Positions 22,096-35,104 of a DNA stretch of 64,000 bases are shown piece by piece. Source of the DNA: Glossina fuscipes. Taxonomy: Eukaryota > Arthropoda > Insecta > Diptera > Glossinidae. The stretch is from the NCBI RefSeq assembly GCF_014805625.2, contig NW_023998414.1, positions 4,861,067 through 4,925,066 on the forward strand. The letters are read 5' to 3'. Both the position numbers and the translations under genes were made by a program. The first letter of the stretch is position 1; the number at the start of each line of letters is the position of its first letter. Below the pieces are notes generated by a model. The model was not told where the DNA came from and searched no databases. It saw nothing but the letters and a program-made list of their open reading frames with translations.

Positions 22096-23974
22096 CGTTT
22101 GCCAATGTATTTTTATGGTCAACCCACAACCTTATCATTCCCTTAAAAAAGTTTTGACGATGAAATCGTCCTTCATCGGGCAATAAAGTCAAGTTTTGCT
22201 ATTTTGTAGCGAAAATACGTGAAAGATTTGAGCGGCCAAAGCGCTACTGTACTATAATCGTTTAGTTTGTAAGAATATAAATTTTTTGAAGACTTTATAT
22301 GTTTTTGGGGAAAAACGCTTCAAATTTTAATCTGGAGGCGGAATGTAATTAAAGAGTGAAAACATAATTCCTTTTAGTTTTAAAAATTTATTCAATTTGC
22401 ACCGATGTTTTGTAAGCTTGCCATACACAACCACTTAGCTCGATCGCTTTTTCTTGTTGCAACATTTCGTGTTGCTTGGTATATATGCACATAATATAGA
22501 AGGAGACAGCGTGATTTAGCCACGTTTCTGCTTAGTTGGTTGCATTGTGTGTGTGTGAACTCAAGACGCGCACTTTGAGATATAACGTTGCAACCTATAA
22601 ATTTTGTCAGGTTGTGTTCTCAAGCTAAGTTGTGCTTACTCGTTGTGCGAGCTCGTAAGTATGTTTAAAATTTTCCTTTTAGTAACTGCCGAAGCAATGA
22701 CAGACGTCCATCTAAAATTTTCGAAAATATTTATATATCTGGAGTATCGAAAAATTCGATTAATCGGTTAATATTTTTACGATTTTCTTGTGTTTACTTA
22801 AAGCGATGCATATGGAATCGCGACGTATAGAATTTCATCTACTTGATGTAAAGACAACAGCGCGATGAGCGATTCATGAAAGTTAACATAAATCATCAAT
22901 GTGCTAATACCGTGTCCTTACATCGATTTAGTTAACAAATTGCATTAACAAAATTTAGAGGAGACTTCGTTCGCTAAGGGCGCCATCTCTCGTTAACCCT
23001 TGTATTTTATAATTCAAAACTTACGTCACTCATTCGATAGATTACGCCATTTTGACGGAGCAAACTAAATATCTAGTTTACCCAATTCGTTCTAACGATA
23101 AAGTACTTGTCTCAGAAATGTTCAGCGCATACGGGACACGAGCTTAACCGATATATTCGGTGCATATAAGGGACTTTAGAGGTGTCAGGTACGTGTTTGT
23201 CATTGTCAGTTGCGGTGTGGTATGAAAATTAATCAAAATGGATCAATTGTAAATGAAGAACATTGAATAGCTAGCAAACTAAAAAGAAAAATAAATGCAT
23301 TTTTTTTTTGCTTCTCTTAACACTTAAGTAATTTGAAATCTCCAGCTGTGCAATTTTAGTGTGATCTGATCGTTTTTCTACACCTTGGTATGCGATAAAT
23401 TAAAAAAAATAGAAAACAGACAATCAAAAAAAAAAAAAAAATTAAAAAAAAATAAATAAATAAAAAAAAATAGAACAAATTCAGAGTTTGTGCATTGTGT
23501 ATAATGCATTGTGCAGCAACAACAGCAAATAACCGCTAACTGTTTTTTTCTTTTTTATTCTTTTTATTTTTTTTTTTATTTTTGTTTTTTTTTCTTAAAT
23601 ACAAAATTAAAGTAAAATTGCTGTCGTCGTTATCGCTACTTGTCGCTGAGTTTGCTTCAGTGAGCAACTGTTCTTTTCATGTACGGTGTATTTATTGTTT
23701 TCGTTTACTGCTTCTCACTCGAACGTTTATATTTTTCATTCATCAGTAAAAGCTTCCGTTGATTAAGAGCAAAACAAAAAGTGTTCGAAAAGTGATACTA
23801 ACTGATTTTTGTGTGTGTATTACGCGTACGTACTTACATTGTGGGGTGAATAACAACTTTTTCAGTTTCTCTTCTACACCCTTCCTCTTGTTTTCGTTGC
23901 GTCTGCATTATGTCTGTGGCTGAATAAATGAAATCATCTCTGGATCTGCTGTACTCATGAATAAGAACAAAAAG

Positions 23975-24010
<36 letters not shown>
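23975..24010. repeat. (GTAA)n tetranucleotide microsatellite
   Basis: Nine perfect GTAA units. Confidence 0.95.
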
Positions 24011-24011
<1 letters not shown>

Positions 24012-24149
24012 TTCGCTTGTGCATGCAATCATATTACAAATATCATGCCTTTTAATATAATTTCATATAGATTGCATTTAGTTTAGTAGAAAAGGGTCTT
24101 CCGAAGTAAAGCTGACATTTTCATCTTTTTTTTCTTGTTTTTTTTTTCT

Positions 24150-24174
24150 CTCTTCTTCTTCTTCTTCTTCTTCT
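24150..24174. repeat. (TTC)n microsatellite
   Basis: About eight TTC units after a T-rich run. Confidence 0.9.
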
Positions 24175-24762
24175 AACATTTTGTATGGGAAAAAAGATAA
24201 AGGAGTAGTAGATAGGTCGTCTGTTGTTTTCATTTTCTGAATTATTACATATACAAACATATAAATATGTTGTCATGTTTGGGGGTAACAATTAAGTTTG
24301 CATTTGACATCGTGTACGCATATTGAAATGCTCAATAGGAGTTCGGGTTACGAGATCACTTGCGCAACTCAAACTTTTTCAAATATTGATTTTGTGTTTG
24401 TTGATATGACGATAGATTGGTTGCCATGCATTTCCCTTCTCAAAGAGTCCTCAATAAGAAAGTTAAGAAAACCCAACAAATTCTAATAGAGGCTATGGAA
24501 TTCATATTTGGCCAACTTAGACGAAAACTTTATTTGTGGTATCGCCCCCGTTAAGGGTCGTCATCATGATCCCCACAATCACATCTGGGCAAAAAAATGC
24601 TAATTAAGTGACGAGAATATTTCCGCTCTATGTGCGATCGAAGTGGTAAGCACACGGACTTATGACTCGATCGTTCATATAAACTTGAGCTGAGTTGTAA
24701 TATATGTAATCTAGCTATGCCAACAAAAGAGATATGATGATATTACAAGGCTACAAAAATGT

Positions 24763-24790
24763 AATATATATATATATATATATATATATG
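24763..24790. repeat. (TA)n microsatellite
   Basis: About 13 TA units, flanked by GTAA and by TGTATTACATAC. Confidence 0.9.
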
Positions 24791-25543
24791 TATTACATAC
24801 ATTTTTATTGAATTTTAAAAATAGTTTTTACACTTATCAGAGGAACTAAATTTGTTAATTGTCGAAGACATCGCAAGCTATATACATGAACGAGAAAAGA
24901 GATCCTCTCTCTGATATCCCGACCAATTGGCCTGGGAGGTAGCTATTTAGAAAAAGCGGCTGAAAACGAAACACAAACTTTAATTTTTCATACGTGATCG
25001 TCCTCTTGTTCATTTTTATCTGCTTTTTAGCTCAAGAAGGATAAAAAAATCATAGATAATATTATAGATGCTACTCGTTTAGAAAGCTTACGCTTGCATA
25101 GCTCGTTAAGCTCGTTTTGCTGATGTTATAAAGCCTAAGCAAGTTGCTCCTTAATAATGCCCTTCTGTCCATCTGTTAGACGAACGAATAAGTGATTAAA
25201 ACCCGTTTTCTAGCTTTTCAGTCTTAGATTTATGTTTAGCAAAAATTGAATATTAATCTTTAAATGTTAAAATAAATAATACTTTTGCTTTGTTATTAGA
25301 TATATGCTCTTTTCGAGTGCTCATAATCTTAGATGTGTTAATCTGCTAAGTTTGTCACTCTGTGCCCTTTCTGTTATTTTTCTTCTTTTTTGGTAGATGA
25401 TACTTATATACGTTAGCAAGTGGATAAGTGGGCAGTTGCTTTTTATATGTTGGCTACGTGTTACAGTTATGGAAACATGTATATTCTTTGGTTTTCTTGC
25501 CGAAAATCTCATAAAAAGATTTATTTATTTTTTTTCATTTTAC

Positions 25544-25548
<5 letters not shown>

Positions 25549-25578
<30 letters not shown>
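25549..25578. repeat. (TA)n microsatellite
   Basis: About 14 TA units within the pcs intron. Confidence 0.9.
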
Positions 25579-25580
<2 letters not shown>

Positions 25581-26486
25581 AGATATGTATGTCAGAATTA
25601 GAATAAGCAAATGATGGATGTTAAGAGATGAAGTCTAATCGGATTATAATTTCTTTCTTGTCAGTCTTGTTTTGCCAAGTAACTTAATTAAAAATTAATT
25701 GAGTATATATTGGGTAAGCTATTAAACGAAAGAATTTGTATTTGTTGTTCTTTGAGTTGCTGAAAGTACCCCATCTTTATAAAGTTTTAAGGGAGACAAA
25801 AATATTGCGCACATAATATATAAGTTGTCTGCCGACAAGGCTATGAATTCACTGAATGAAATGTATATACAAGTAACGATCTCGTGAGGGTAAGAGGTTT
25901 TTAAAGCACTTAACATATGCATATAAAAAATATTCATCATCATTGAGTAAATGAAATGAATATAAAAATTATGATTTCGCAAGGAGAGGGCATTTTTTTC
26001 AATCATCTCTGATATATATGTGTATACAGAAAATTCTTGCTTAAAGTATTTGCGCATTTTCATTATCCATTATATAAGAATTTCTTCATTCAAAAGTTTA
26101 TTGCAATTAATCCCATTCTGAATATGATTTGCATTGCAATCAATTCCCGCCTGTTAAAAAAACTCAAACTTGGTTTCAAGTATTGTGGATTCCTGGGTAT
26201 TACAAATCAAGCGATCTTTGCAAATGTTACAAATTTATATCTTCTTCTTACTACTACTGCTATTATTATAGATAATTATATTAGTGTCGATAAAGAGAAA
26301 TACAATGTGTTTAACTTGACTGCAAAGAGAAAGTAGTATAGTTTATCAAATCAAAGACCTTGATTTGTGATTACAAAATAAATGAAATAAAAGGAGAAAA
26401 GTAAAGTTTTAACAGAAACTAATTTGCATGAATAAATATTGAAAGGAAATTGATTGAATTGAATTGCATTTGAATTTGCTTAAAAT

Positions 26487-26495
26487 ACTTACCTG
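26487..26495 (-). promoter_or_regulatory. Strong lone splice donor, possible end of an alternative pcs first exon
   Basis: The minus strand reads GCATGCAG|GTAAGTATT, a near-perfect donor (exon side 26495-26493, intron side 26492-26487). Upstream on the minus strand lie a GT-rich microsatellite and then a less AT-rich stretch (about 26580-26880) without a long open frame, as expected for a 5' UTR exon and promoter. A transcript from here would splice straight to the exon beginning with the pcs ATG at 15389. Inferred from the donor alone. Confidence 0.35.
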
Positions 26496-26509
26496 CATGC
26501 ACACAAACA

Positions 26510-26512
<3 letters not shown>

Positions 26513-26553
<41 letters not shown>
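26513..26553. repeat. (CA)n microsatellite
   Basis: About 20 CA units, next to the splice donor at 26487-26495. Confidence 0.95.
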
Positions 26554-26558
<5 letters not shown>

Positions 26559-27458
26559 TTAAAGAATACATTCCGGTTAAAAGATGTCCACGCCAAGCGA
26601 TATTATCCTTTGGCTTGATAATCGATAAAACCCCCCGAGTACCAACTCGATGTTCGCAATGTCAAATTTCAGTGCGCCTTGTCAACGCTTACTCGCAGAT
26701 ATAGTGAGTACTGAGTCCGATTAAAGACCGATTGCTTATCTCCACCAAAGCTGTGACTAATACTTTCCGTCTTCTCTCTTTCCCTATTTGCTCCTGACGT
26801 ACACGGGCAACCTCCCCTGAGTGGTTAGTCACTCGAAAAGGAAAAACCAAAACAAGTGCAACGTCAAATAGTCACTCACCTCTTTGCTGTTTGAAGGATG
26901 CAAAGTAGAAAGTTGATGAGTTTCAACCTAGTAATAGTTCGCATCGAATTTCATTAGAAAATTGTTGTACCCTAAGTTTGACGGAGTTTTGAAGATTATA
27001 TCCAAGAATTGTAGGCGGATAAAAATATCGCTCAGCAATTAATTTATTTCGCCCCTATCAAAATGAAAAATTGTTTTCTTAAACCGTTCATGGTATACCG
27101 TGGATGAGGTGATTCGCCTGATAGATTATACCTCTGTTCTGTTCTAAAAGTCTTTGACGAGACGTAAAAGCTTGTTAATTAAGATGGATACTTAATAAAT
27201 TTGTTATTGATTTTTGTTTTTGTGCCTGATACGGTTGTTCTTCATTCATTTCCTTAATAAATTATGCTTTCTCCTCATGTTAAGTGTGCGTCCTTCCTAT
27301 GAGAGCTGCTTCGCAGATGGGAAACCAAAAAATTAATTTGAACTAAAATTATTTTTCTTCTCAAGGCATTTATCATTCTTTACCAACTTTCGCCATAAAA
27401 TACTAAAATTTTGGAAATGGCAAATTTGTTTTGTCTTTGTAATGACTTTTTGCAAATA

Positions 27459-27489
27459 GGCGACAGGCGATAGGCGATAAGCGATAGGC
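27459..27489. repeat. GGCGATA heptamer tandem repeat
   Basis: Four consecutive 7-base units (GGCGACA, GGCGATA, GGCGATA, AGCGATA) followed by a partial unit. Confidence 0.75.
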
Positions 27490-30399
27490 AAAACGTTTAT
27501 TGGCGCGTGTTCCGATTTAATTTATTTTCAATCATGTGATCCTTGTGTCTAATCACATCATTGCACCGAATTTGGTAGGAACATCTCATAAACTGTGAGG
27601 GACATGCTCAAATCGATTCCGACTATGATTTGCAATTGATCGGTTTGAAGCAAGCCGGGCCTGCTTAAAGGCCTTCTGTGTGTTGTTGAGTATAACAAGG
27701 AGTTGATGCAATAACTGCGTTACATAACTTTTTAATCTTTGAGGAAACATTTGTCACTTACCACTAAGATCCATGTGATGACAAATAGGCGCAAGTGTAA
27801 CTTTGCAGAGAAGAAACTAAAAGCTTTCGCTTTTTCGCTCAGGCATTAGGTTGTGTGGAAAAGAGGAAAAGACGTGTACTAGAAGTCTATTGTGCACACT
27901 GTGTGGGCTGTAATTTACATCATGTCATGGCCCATGTCAACCCTCTTAACTAAAGGATAGCTATACTACTCTTCTACTAACTAACCTTCATTTTCTTATT
28001 ATTCGAGATTAACCACAATTTGATGTAAGCGAGGAAAACCAAATAAAAGGAATCTACTCATAAATCTCTACTCATATGTGCCGGCTTCAATGACATGTCT
28101 TTTCTCTATCCATGTAAAATGCCAATGGCGACCATTCTATGGTATATTTATCATGTACATTAAATAGCTCACAGCGATAGGGACGAGGACGTCGAGGCAT
28201 GACCTAACTGGTACCACATTCAGTCAAGGAGTCCGTAAAGTGTATTATATCCTTAATCAATGCTACACATTCACACGTCTGTTGTTAAGATAGACCAAGA
28301 GCAAGGTAGAGAAAGTAAAAAAAAAGTAGAAAAACTGAATTTTACAGACTAAACTTGCAGGCAGTGATAACGCGCCCATACAAATATATATGCAAAGTAG
28401 TGGATGTCCTTGATTAGGTTGAGGTTTTCAAAATCTAATCTACGTAACACGTATCCCATAGAGGGCGCAAAAATGAATTTGTTGAAAGCAACAAGGGACT
28501 GTGTCCTTTAACCAATGTGAGTGTGGTTTAGTAATTTCCTTAAACTAATCAGTAACCAGTGTTTAATTAACTGTTAATTATTTTTGATTTGTTTGCGATT
28601 CGCTTAAGCGCAGCTGATAAATGAAGTTATTGACTATTAGTTAAACTCGTACGGGTTGCCTTATTTGCATAATAATTGCTTTATTTTTTTTTTTTGTTTG
28701 CTTGTAGATACTCGACGCTGTAAATAGGTGGAGAGTTTAATTTTTTTTATTTTACTTTTCATGCCCAAGAAGTCTGCTTAAGTATGGTATAAAGTATTTA
28801 TATTTTCTATTTTTAACTTCATCGCATCCATTGCTTGCAATAGAAGGCATTGACGCGGAGAAATGGAATTCAAGGCACTTGCGTTATGCACAAATTGCAG
28901 CAGATTGATATTTACAGCATATTTATTAGATAGATGTTTGTGAAAAAGAGAAGAGCAGGAGAAGAGAATAGAGGAAAAGCGAAGAACTGATTGATATCAT
29001 CTCATATGCAAATTAGAGATTTTTAAAGCTATCTGATATGTTTCCTAATTTGCAAATTTCATCAAAGAACTTTTCCATATTCAGGCAAAGACGAGTATAT
29101 GATAATGCGACTTCGGAACTCATTCCCAATTCCAAGCGGAAAAGATATTTAATGCGAGGACAATATTATTTTGCGACTTCCCGCATGATCAATGTGAGAC
29201 TTAACGAGACTCCTCTTTGCCTACCTTTTGCCCATTCAGGGTATATGAATACAAAGAGAACGAAACGAAGAAGAGCTGAAAGTGTAAAAACCACTCAATA
29301 CGTTTATTATTATATAAGAAAACTTAAGCTAATGTCGACTAGCAAGAGAGAGACAGCATCATAACTTATTTCTCCGCAGGAAGAGAACGATATGGTCTCG
29401 CCTCGTTCAAAACAATAATCATCTCTGCGCATTAGCACTCCATATAATGTGGATATTGGATGGTGGGGAATGTGAGCAATATCGGACCCTTCAGGATGTC
29501 CGTACGAGTTCGTAAAGCACGATTTCACTCGTTATACTCAACTTGTTATATCTTGATATTTTAGCATTACTTAAGCGAGTATGGTAGTGTGTGTATGCAA
29601 TGCAAGCAATGTTTGAATTTTTAAATTTACTTCATTAACTTCTCGAGTTATGGATGTTATTTATAGATTTGCCTTATAAACTATATGAAGCATAAACAAA
29701 AAAAAAAAAAAAAAAAAAAAAAAGAAAAGAAGAAGAGCGTGTAGAGCTATGATTGACTTTTTGTATTTTCCTCTTTCGAAATATGAAGAAAGACTGTTCT
29801 ACGTTGCCGCATCGAATCATTTTGCCAATTACGTCAGCAGTTCATTATCAGTCAAGTTTGCGTAAAATATTTGTAATGCACGCAAAGAGATTGTGGTGTA
29901 AAATTCGAGTAACTTTGTTATTGTCGTTAACAAAAAAGGAAAGGAGCATAATGTTAGAGATCCATCATTTCCTAAGCCTTACGAGGTATTTGCTGAGCCT
30001 TTATAAACCATTAGAGAAAGCTTGTTTATGTCCGTTGCCTTATTTCGTTAGCATGTTGTTGCCAATTTTAAAGTCACCAGAGCTTAGATAAAAAATTAAA
30101 AGTGTACGCATACATATGCAATAGTTGGCAGATGACAACGACTTTGCAAGACAATTTTAAAACACTTCTCATGCCAACACCATAAGATTATAGCAAAATT
30201 TTTAATTTGATTTTATTGAAGTTGTTGTAAAAATTGAGAGTGACTCATCGTCTTAAGTAAAACAGGCACCCACAACTCTTTATTAGGCCACAGCCCACCC
30301 TTAGATATCCTATACCATTCTACAATCATTCATACAACGACTTTTCAACATGAGGCGTTATATGGGAAGTAGTCGAGAGTGTGGTCCAATCCGAGCCAT

Positions 30400-30600
30400 T
30401 TTCAGTTCAGCTCTCATGCTTGAGCTAAAGTACCATTTAGTATACGAAATTCGATCAAAATATCTCCAAAATCGCAACCTGTCGGTCAAACAATAAACGA
30501 AAACCGGAAGGACAGACGGAACGACAAGCTTACATCATCGATTCAGAACCATCTTCTGAACTGTCATAGTAAATGTTGGATCTATCTCAAGTCCTTCCAT
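30400..30600 (-). repeat. Dispersed repeat A, inverted copy
   Basis: Read on the minus strand it gives GGTTCTGAATCGATGATG, then CGTTCCGTCTGTCCTTCCGG, then GAAAATGGCTCGGATTGGAC. The CGTCTGTCC and TGGYTCGGAT blocks occur in repeat-A order, but the CGATTCAGAA motif reads on the opposite strand from the rest here, so the copy is rearranged or only partial. Confidence 0.35.
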
Positions 30601-33349
30601 GTATGGCAGGCATCTTAATATACCTTTGTAGCACAAGTAGTGCAATGATGGGGGTATCGAGAAGACACCCTCTCATCCAAAAGTATTTTATATTTATTAT
30701 ACCAATCATGAACAATGGGAATATAATACATTTTACTTGATCAGTGTAAGTGTAAGATTCCGTTGATTCATTTCGCCTTTGTATTTCGCCTTTTGTTACG
30801 CTCGCCAAGAATTCGCTTCGCATATATACATATACAGTCTTAACGAATCTCGATTGAAAAAATATGATAACTCTTTTGCGTACGCAAGAATAGCCTTTAG
30901 GCTGATATGTGAATCTAAAGTTAACTGAAAATATATGAGCCTATCTGGTCTACGGATATAGATAAGAGATAGTTTGCGACTCTTGCATCTTAACCTAAAT
31001 TGATGGGCGTCTGCGATTCGTTTTAAAGCGATTACAGATTATACAGACTCTTTTCACTGATTATTTTCTTAGTTGAGTTGATGGGCGCACACAAGGTTCG
31101 AGCCCCGGAGGAATATCGTTTATTTACTTTTGCTTTTGAGTTAATCGCACACATAGAGAAGCGAACACAAAACAAGGTTTTGTTAAAGATTTTTTTTAGA
31201 AAAAGTTTTTTAATCATAAGGACCACATCAGCTAAGCTAAGCATGTTGTTAAGTTTGTATGTGCGGCAGACGTTAGTAATCTAATTTGGTAAATCATTAA
31301 GTATTCCATTAAAATTAATTAACTTCTCAAGAAGTTGGGTTTTAAGTTAGTCAGCGTCTCTCATTCGCTGATAGTTTGGCAATATTTGCTTCATGTGTAA
31401 TGTATACACAGCGTACAGTAGTATTCAGTCTTTCATTAGATTCTTTTTTTTTTTTTTTTTTTGTAATTTCTTGTATTTTCATTTATGCGGAGAGTGGTGC
31501 GTCAGAGTCAAAACCTTTGCAAATATCTCAAGTTTAGTAATATATTTTTAACTTTTACATTGAATTTCCTTTTAAAGTTTAACTTTAACAATTATTGTTG
31601 TTAGTGCATGGCGTTAACGTATACGTATAAATGTATGTAACATTTTTTTTCCTCTCTTTTAATACGGAATCGTGTATGACTTGGATAAAATGTGTTGAAA
31701 GTTGAGGGAAGTAAAGTACGCATAAGTAGGAAGAAGAAAAGGAATATATTAAAGCTAGGAGAAAGAAAGAAAGAAAGAAAGAAAAAAAAAAAAAATAAAG
31801 TAAATAAATAAAGTAAAAAATAAAAAGAAATAAATAAAATAAACAAGAAAAATAAATCAGCGGTGCATGAACGCGAAGCAGATAACAGCTTCTGTGCATG
31901 AATGAAGTGTTATTGTTATATACGAAACATGTTCACAAATATACGGACATAATACATATATAAGGATCTCATTAAGTTTTCATGCTAGTTAGTCATTGTT
32001 TTATTTTTTTTTTTGTTGTTTTTTTGCTTCATTAAGTAATAATTTGTATATACGCACACACACATATATACATATTTTATTTAGTTTTTGTAATTTTATG
32101 TTAATTAACCTTTTACACCTGTTTGTTTCCTTCGAGAGCTGTCAGTTAAAAATTTTCAAAATATAAATCTTATCGATTTTATAACAAATAAATAAACAAC
32201 AAATAAACAACTTTCAAAATGCAACTTTTAATTCCTTCTCCCAACTCATTACTTACATTATCGATTCTTAAATATTTGACAATAAACTATTTAGTGTTAG
32301 TATATGCATGTATATTGGGATACTCACACATTATAAGAACAATTTTTCATTACTTAATAAGAAAGCAATTATAATCAACTTTGAACTCTAATCGTAAGAT
32401 TATCGCACATTAGTTATTGCCTTTGTACCATTTCCGAGCTGAACAAATCAAGTTGTTTTAATTATGTCTGTCCGTCCGTCTTTTCGCAGTTGTTTGAATG
32501 TTTATGACTGCGAAAGGTAAAATACAAAATTTCGATGGGCATACGCAGACGAGCCACGAAGGTAACTTCAACTTTTTCCCTAAAAAATGACGATTCAGTC
32601 ATCTAGGGTTACTTAATAGTTAACCTTAGTAAATATTATGACAAAACTAATATAAACTAAAAAAAAAAAAAAAAAAATTAAATAAAGAAGAAAGAGAAAA
32701 AAAAAATATATAAGGAAAATAGAAAGAATGCATGTCCGCGTCCAGCATTGAGGCACACTCACAGCCGGTAAGAATCCGAGATGGGATCGAACCACTAAAT
32801 TGTGACAAACATGCAAAAGTTTGACAGCCGACAACAGCGAACGATTCGATTTAATTTACGAATAATACGACGCCTTTAGAGATAAAAAATTGATTTAGAT
32901 ATGATGTAAGCAAACCGCGCATACTAAGGAACGTTAATTGAGGAGAGAATTGTACGAGTTTTTGCAAAGCATCATTGAGCATTGAAAGAACATTGAACAT
33001 CGCCTAGTAATGCCGGCGAGTCATGGGCACTTGAGTAAGAAGGAAACACTAAGAATAAATGCATGCTTTTACGTCTATTTAAAATAAAAAAAAATTTGGT
33101 TCGGTTAATGCGTTCTCTCCCAGATGACCGTTCGTACGAAATCTGAACCTTTATGTGATAAAAAGGTACAATTTTCAATATTTCATGGCGAATACTACAC
33201 ACTACTCATAACAGCAAATTGGCAAACAAATCGACATTACCTAATTTGGACCTTGTAGGTGTATTCATTGGATATCAGGGCATACAGGGAATCTCAGGAA
33301 ACGTAAACACTTATGTACGAACAAGACGCAATTGTTAAACTTGGTTCAT

Positions 33350-33848
33350 AATAATGATTTCAGATAGAAATTGAGTGGATCAAGTTTGAACTATATGGAT
33401 CTGCGGGGCCCCACCCCACCTAAGATTCCTGATCAACAATTAGCTTAAGTTTAAATTTTTAATATTTGATAAGGAGAATTGGTGCATAGGAGCAAAAAAA
33501 TACCGTTAGGATTTTTGGATCGTACAGATCTATTTTTTAGACCCGAATATCATGAAAAGCAACCTGTTATATGGAGAGAAAGTCGAATTTCAAATTTTTT
33601 ATGAGGAAAACTAAAAATGAATAAAATTTTCGGAACTAAGTTAAGTTTACTAAATTTGGATCAAGTCATATGATGTTTTGGGCATTCTCCAATATGCGGC
33701 CGTTCAAGGATTCTATGCCTTTGCGCGAAAGTGACGTGCAAGCTTTGTGGCTTCTTACTAGCAAGACGAGTGAATAGCTGTACTAGGTGAAATGATGTGG
33801 GTATCTAGGGGTCGGCCTTGCCCGGCTAGATTGTGCTTACTCGCATTC
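33350..33848 (+). repeat. Dispersed repeat B, longest copy with terminal hairpin
   Basis: Shares with the 50.3-50.6 kb copy the blocks GATC(G/A)(T/C)A(C/T)AGATCTATTTTTTAGACCC and CATGA(A)AAGC, and ends in GGGTATCTAGGGGTCGGCCT, then TGCCCGGCTAG and a CTTACT tail. The GTCGG...CCGGC end can form a hairpin. I recall similar ends in abundant fly repeats. No open frame of note. Confidence 0.6.
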
Positions 33849-34229
33849 ATATGACTTACATAATTAATTCAACACACACTTAGATGAACTATTAAGATAT
33901 TATGTTTATAAATATTTATAATATTCACGCACAAGTGAATAAGTACCAGAATGCTTTCTGTATAAGCGTATAATTATGGCTAATATTTTAGATATATTTG
34001 TTCGTTATTTGTTAGCTTATATGCGAATTGTTTATGCAAACATCTCAGGAATTTCTTTCCGACGTTGTTCCTTGTTCTGCCGGATTTGTTGTTTATTTTA
34101 TACATTCGCAATAAACGGCAAAGGCAAAGATTAATGCTTCTCGTATTTTCAGCATATTTTGCGATTTTAAAAAGCTTTTATCCGTTTGTTACAGATTGGC
34201 GTGTGTGCCTTTGTGCGTCGAGTTTACAT

Positions 34230-34269
34230 ATATTATTATTATTATCATTATTATTATTATTATTATTAA
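34230..34269. repeat. (ATT)n microsatellite
   Basis: About 13 ATT units with one ATC interruption. Confidence 0.9.
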
Positions 34270-34591
34270 TAAAAATTGTTTTGTTAAGTTTACTGACATC
34301 GTGTTTTTAGGAATTCATTCATTCGCCGTCCCTGGTTAATGGGTTAAGCGAATAAAATTGCATTAAATTCGAATAAAAAAAAAAAAAAGGGAAAAATTAA
34401 ATTTTCAACATGAGCTCACCACCACTAGCCTCTGCATACGCAAGCGTATGATATCTGCTCGAAATTGTAGTGTAAAATACAGCAAAGACCCATTCGCTCG
34501 TTATGCATTGTATATCATGTGCCCGATGTGTTTAAAACCGTGCTTTTATACCATTTCGTTGTGTCTCACATGTCATTATGAATGTACAGAG

Positions 34592-35104
34592 TGTCCCAAA
34601 AAACACTGTGAATGTGTGCCGGTTACTTGAATTTTGTGCAGTCGTCAGTAGTTCGAGGACAACAAGATTGAGTATCTTCTGAGAGAGCTTAACTCAATGA
34701 ATCATCCATCGAATGGCTTCCGCGCTCTCCAGACCCCAAGTGACTGGATTTTTTTCTGTGGGGACGCTTCAAAAATAAAGTTTATCTGATAAAATCGACA
34801 ACAGATGATCAGTTGCAGGCGGAAATGTATCGAGAATGTAATGAAATTCCTAAAGAAATGATTCGCCAGGTTTGCGATTCTATTGCTTTTCATGTTATTA
34901 ACAATATATGGATTCAATTGCGCATCAATCTGAACATTTGCGCTCACTAAATAAATTCTACAACGGTCTTCTTTAACCTGTACCCTTAATCTGTAATACC
35001 TCGAAATATATACCGTTTTCATAATTACGCAATATGTGCATGCATTTGTTTGGGAGACCTTGTATAGTTGGATTTAAAATACGATTGTTTGGTGTTTTGG
35101 GACA
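34592..35104 (+). mobile_element. Decayed mariner/Tc-type DNA transposon with imperfect terminal inverted repeats
   Basis: The left end reads TGTCCCAAAAAACAC at 34592-34606. The right end, 35092-35104, read on the minus strand gives TGTCCCAAAACAC, the same sequence with two fewer A. Between them is a broken transposase C-terminus (34700-34950). Total length is about 513 bp, so it is an internally deleted or non-autonomous copy. The inverted pair is short and might be coincidental, but it brackets transposase sequence. No clear TA target duplication was established. Confidence 0.45.
34700..34950 (+). pseudogene. Transposase C-terminal remnant (mariner/Tc superfamily)
   Basis: One plus-strand frame reads EWLPRSPDP, a stop, then LDFFLWGRFKNKVYLIKSTT. 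This matches the common transposase signature WPPRSPDLTPxDFFLWGYLKxxVY, which lies around the last catalytic acidic residue. The frame stays open with DDQLQAEMYRECNEIPKEM, as in the helical C-terminal tail of these enzymes. An in-frame stop in the signature (PK*LDFF) and the absence of upstream catalytic motifs show it is dead. It is the C-terminal half of the type of enzyme whose N-terminal half is seen at 45.9 kb. Confidence 0.65.

Noticed and set aside
22640..22665. Plus-strand donor CTC|GTAAGTAT downstream of a TATAAAT
   Set aside because: No open exon precedes it; perfect donors occur by chance in tens of kilobases of intron.
29753..30091. 112-codon plus-strand open frame following a poly(A) run
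   Set aside because: No recognisable domain, no splice or promoter context, and AT-rich codon use typical of chance frames.
31085..31115. GGTTCGAGCCCC, another tRNA T-loop-like match
   Set aside because: The flanking bases do not pair and no cloverleaf can be folded.
32765..32800. TTCGATCCC-like T-arm on the minus strand, suggesting a tRNA
   Set aside because: Only a weak three- to four-pair stem forms, and no anticodon arm, D-arm or acceptor stem can be drawn around it.
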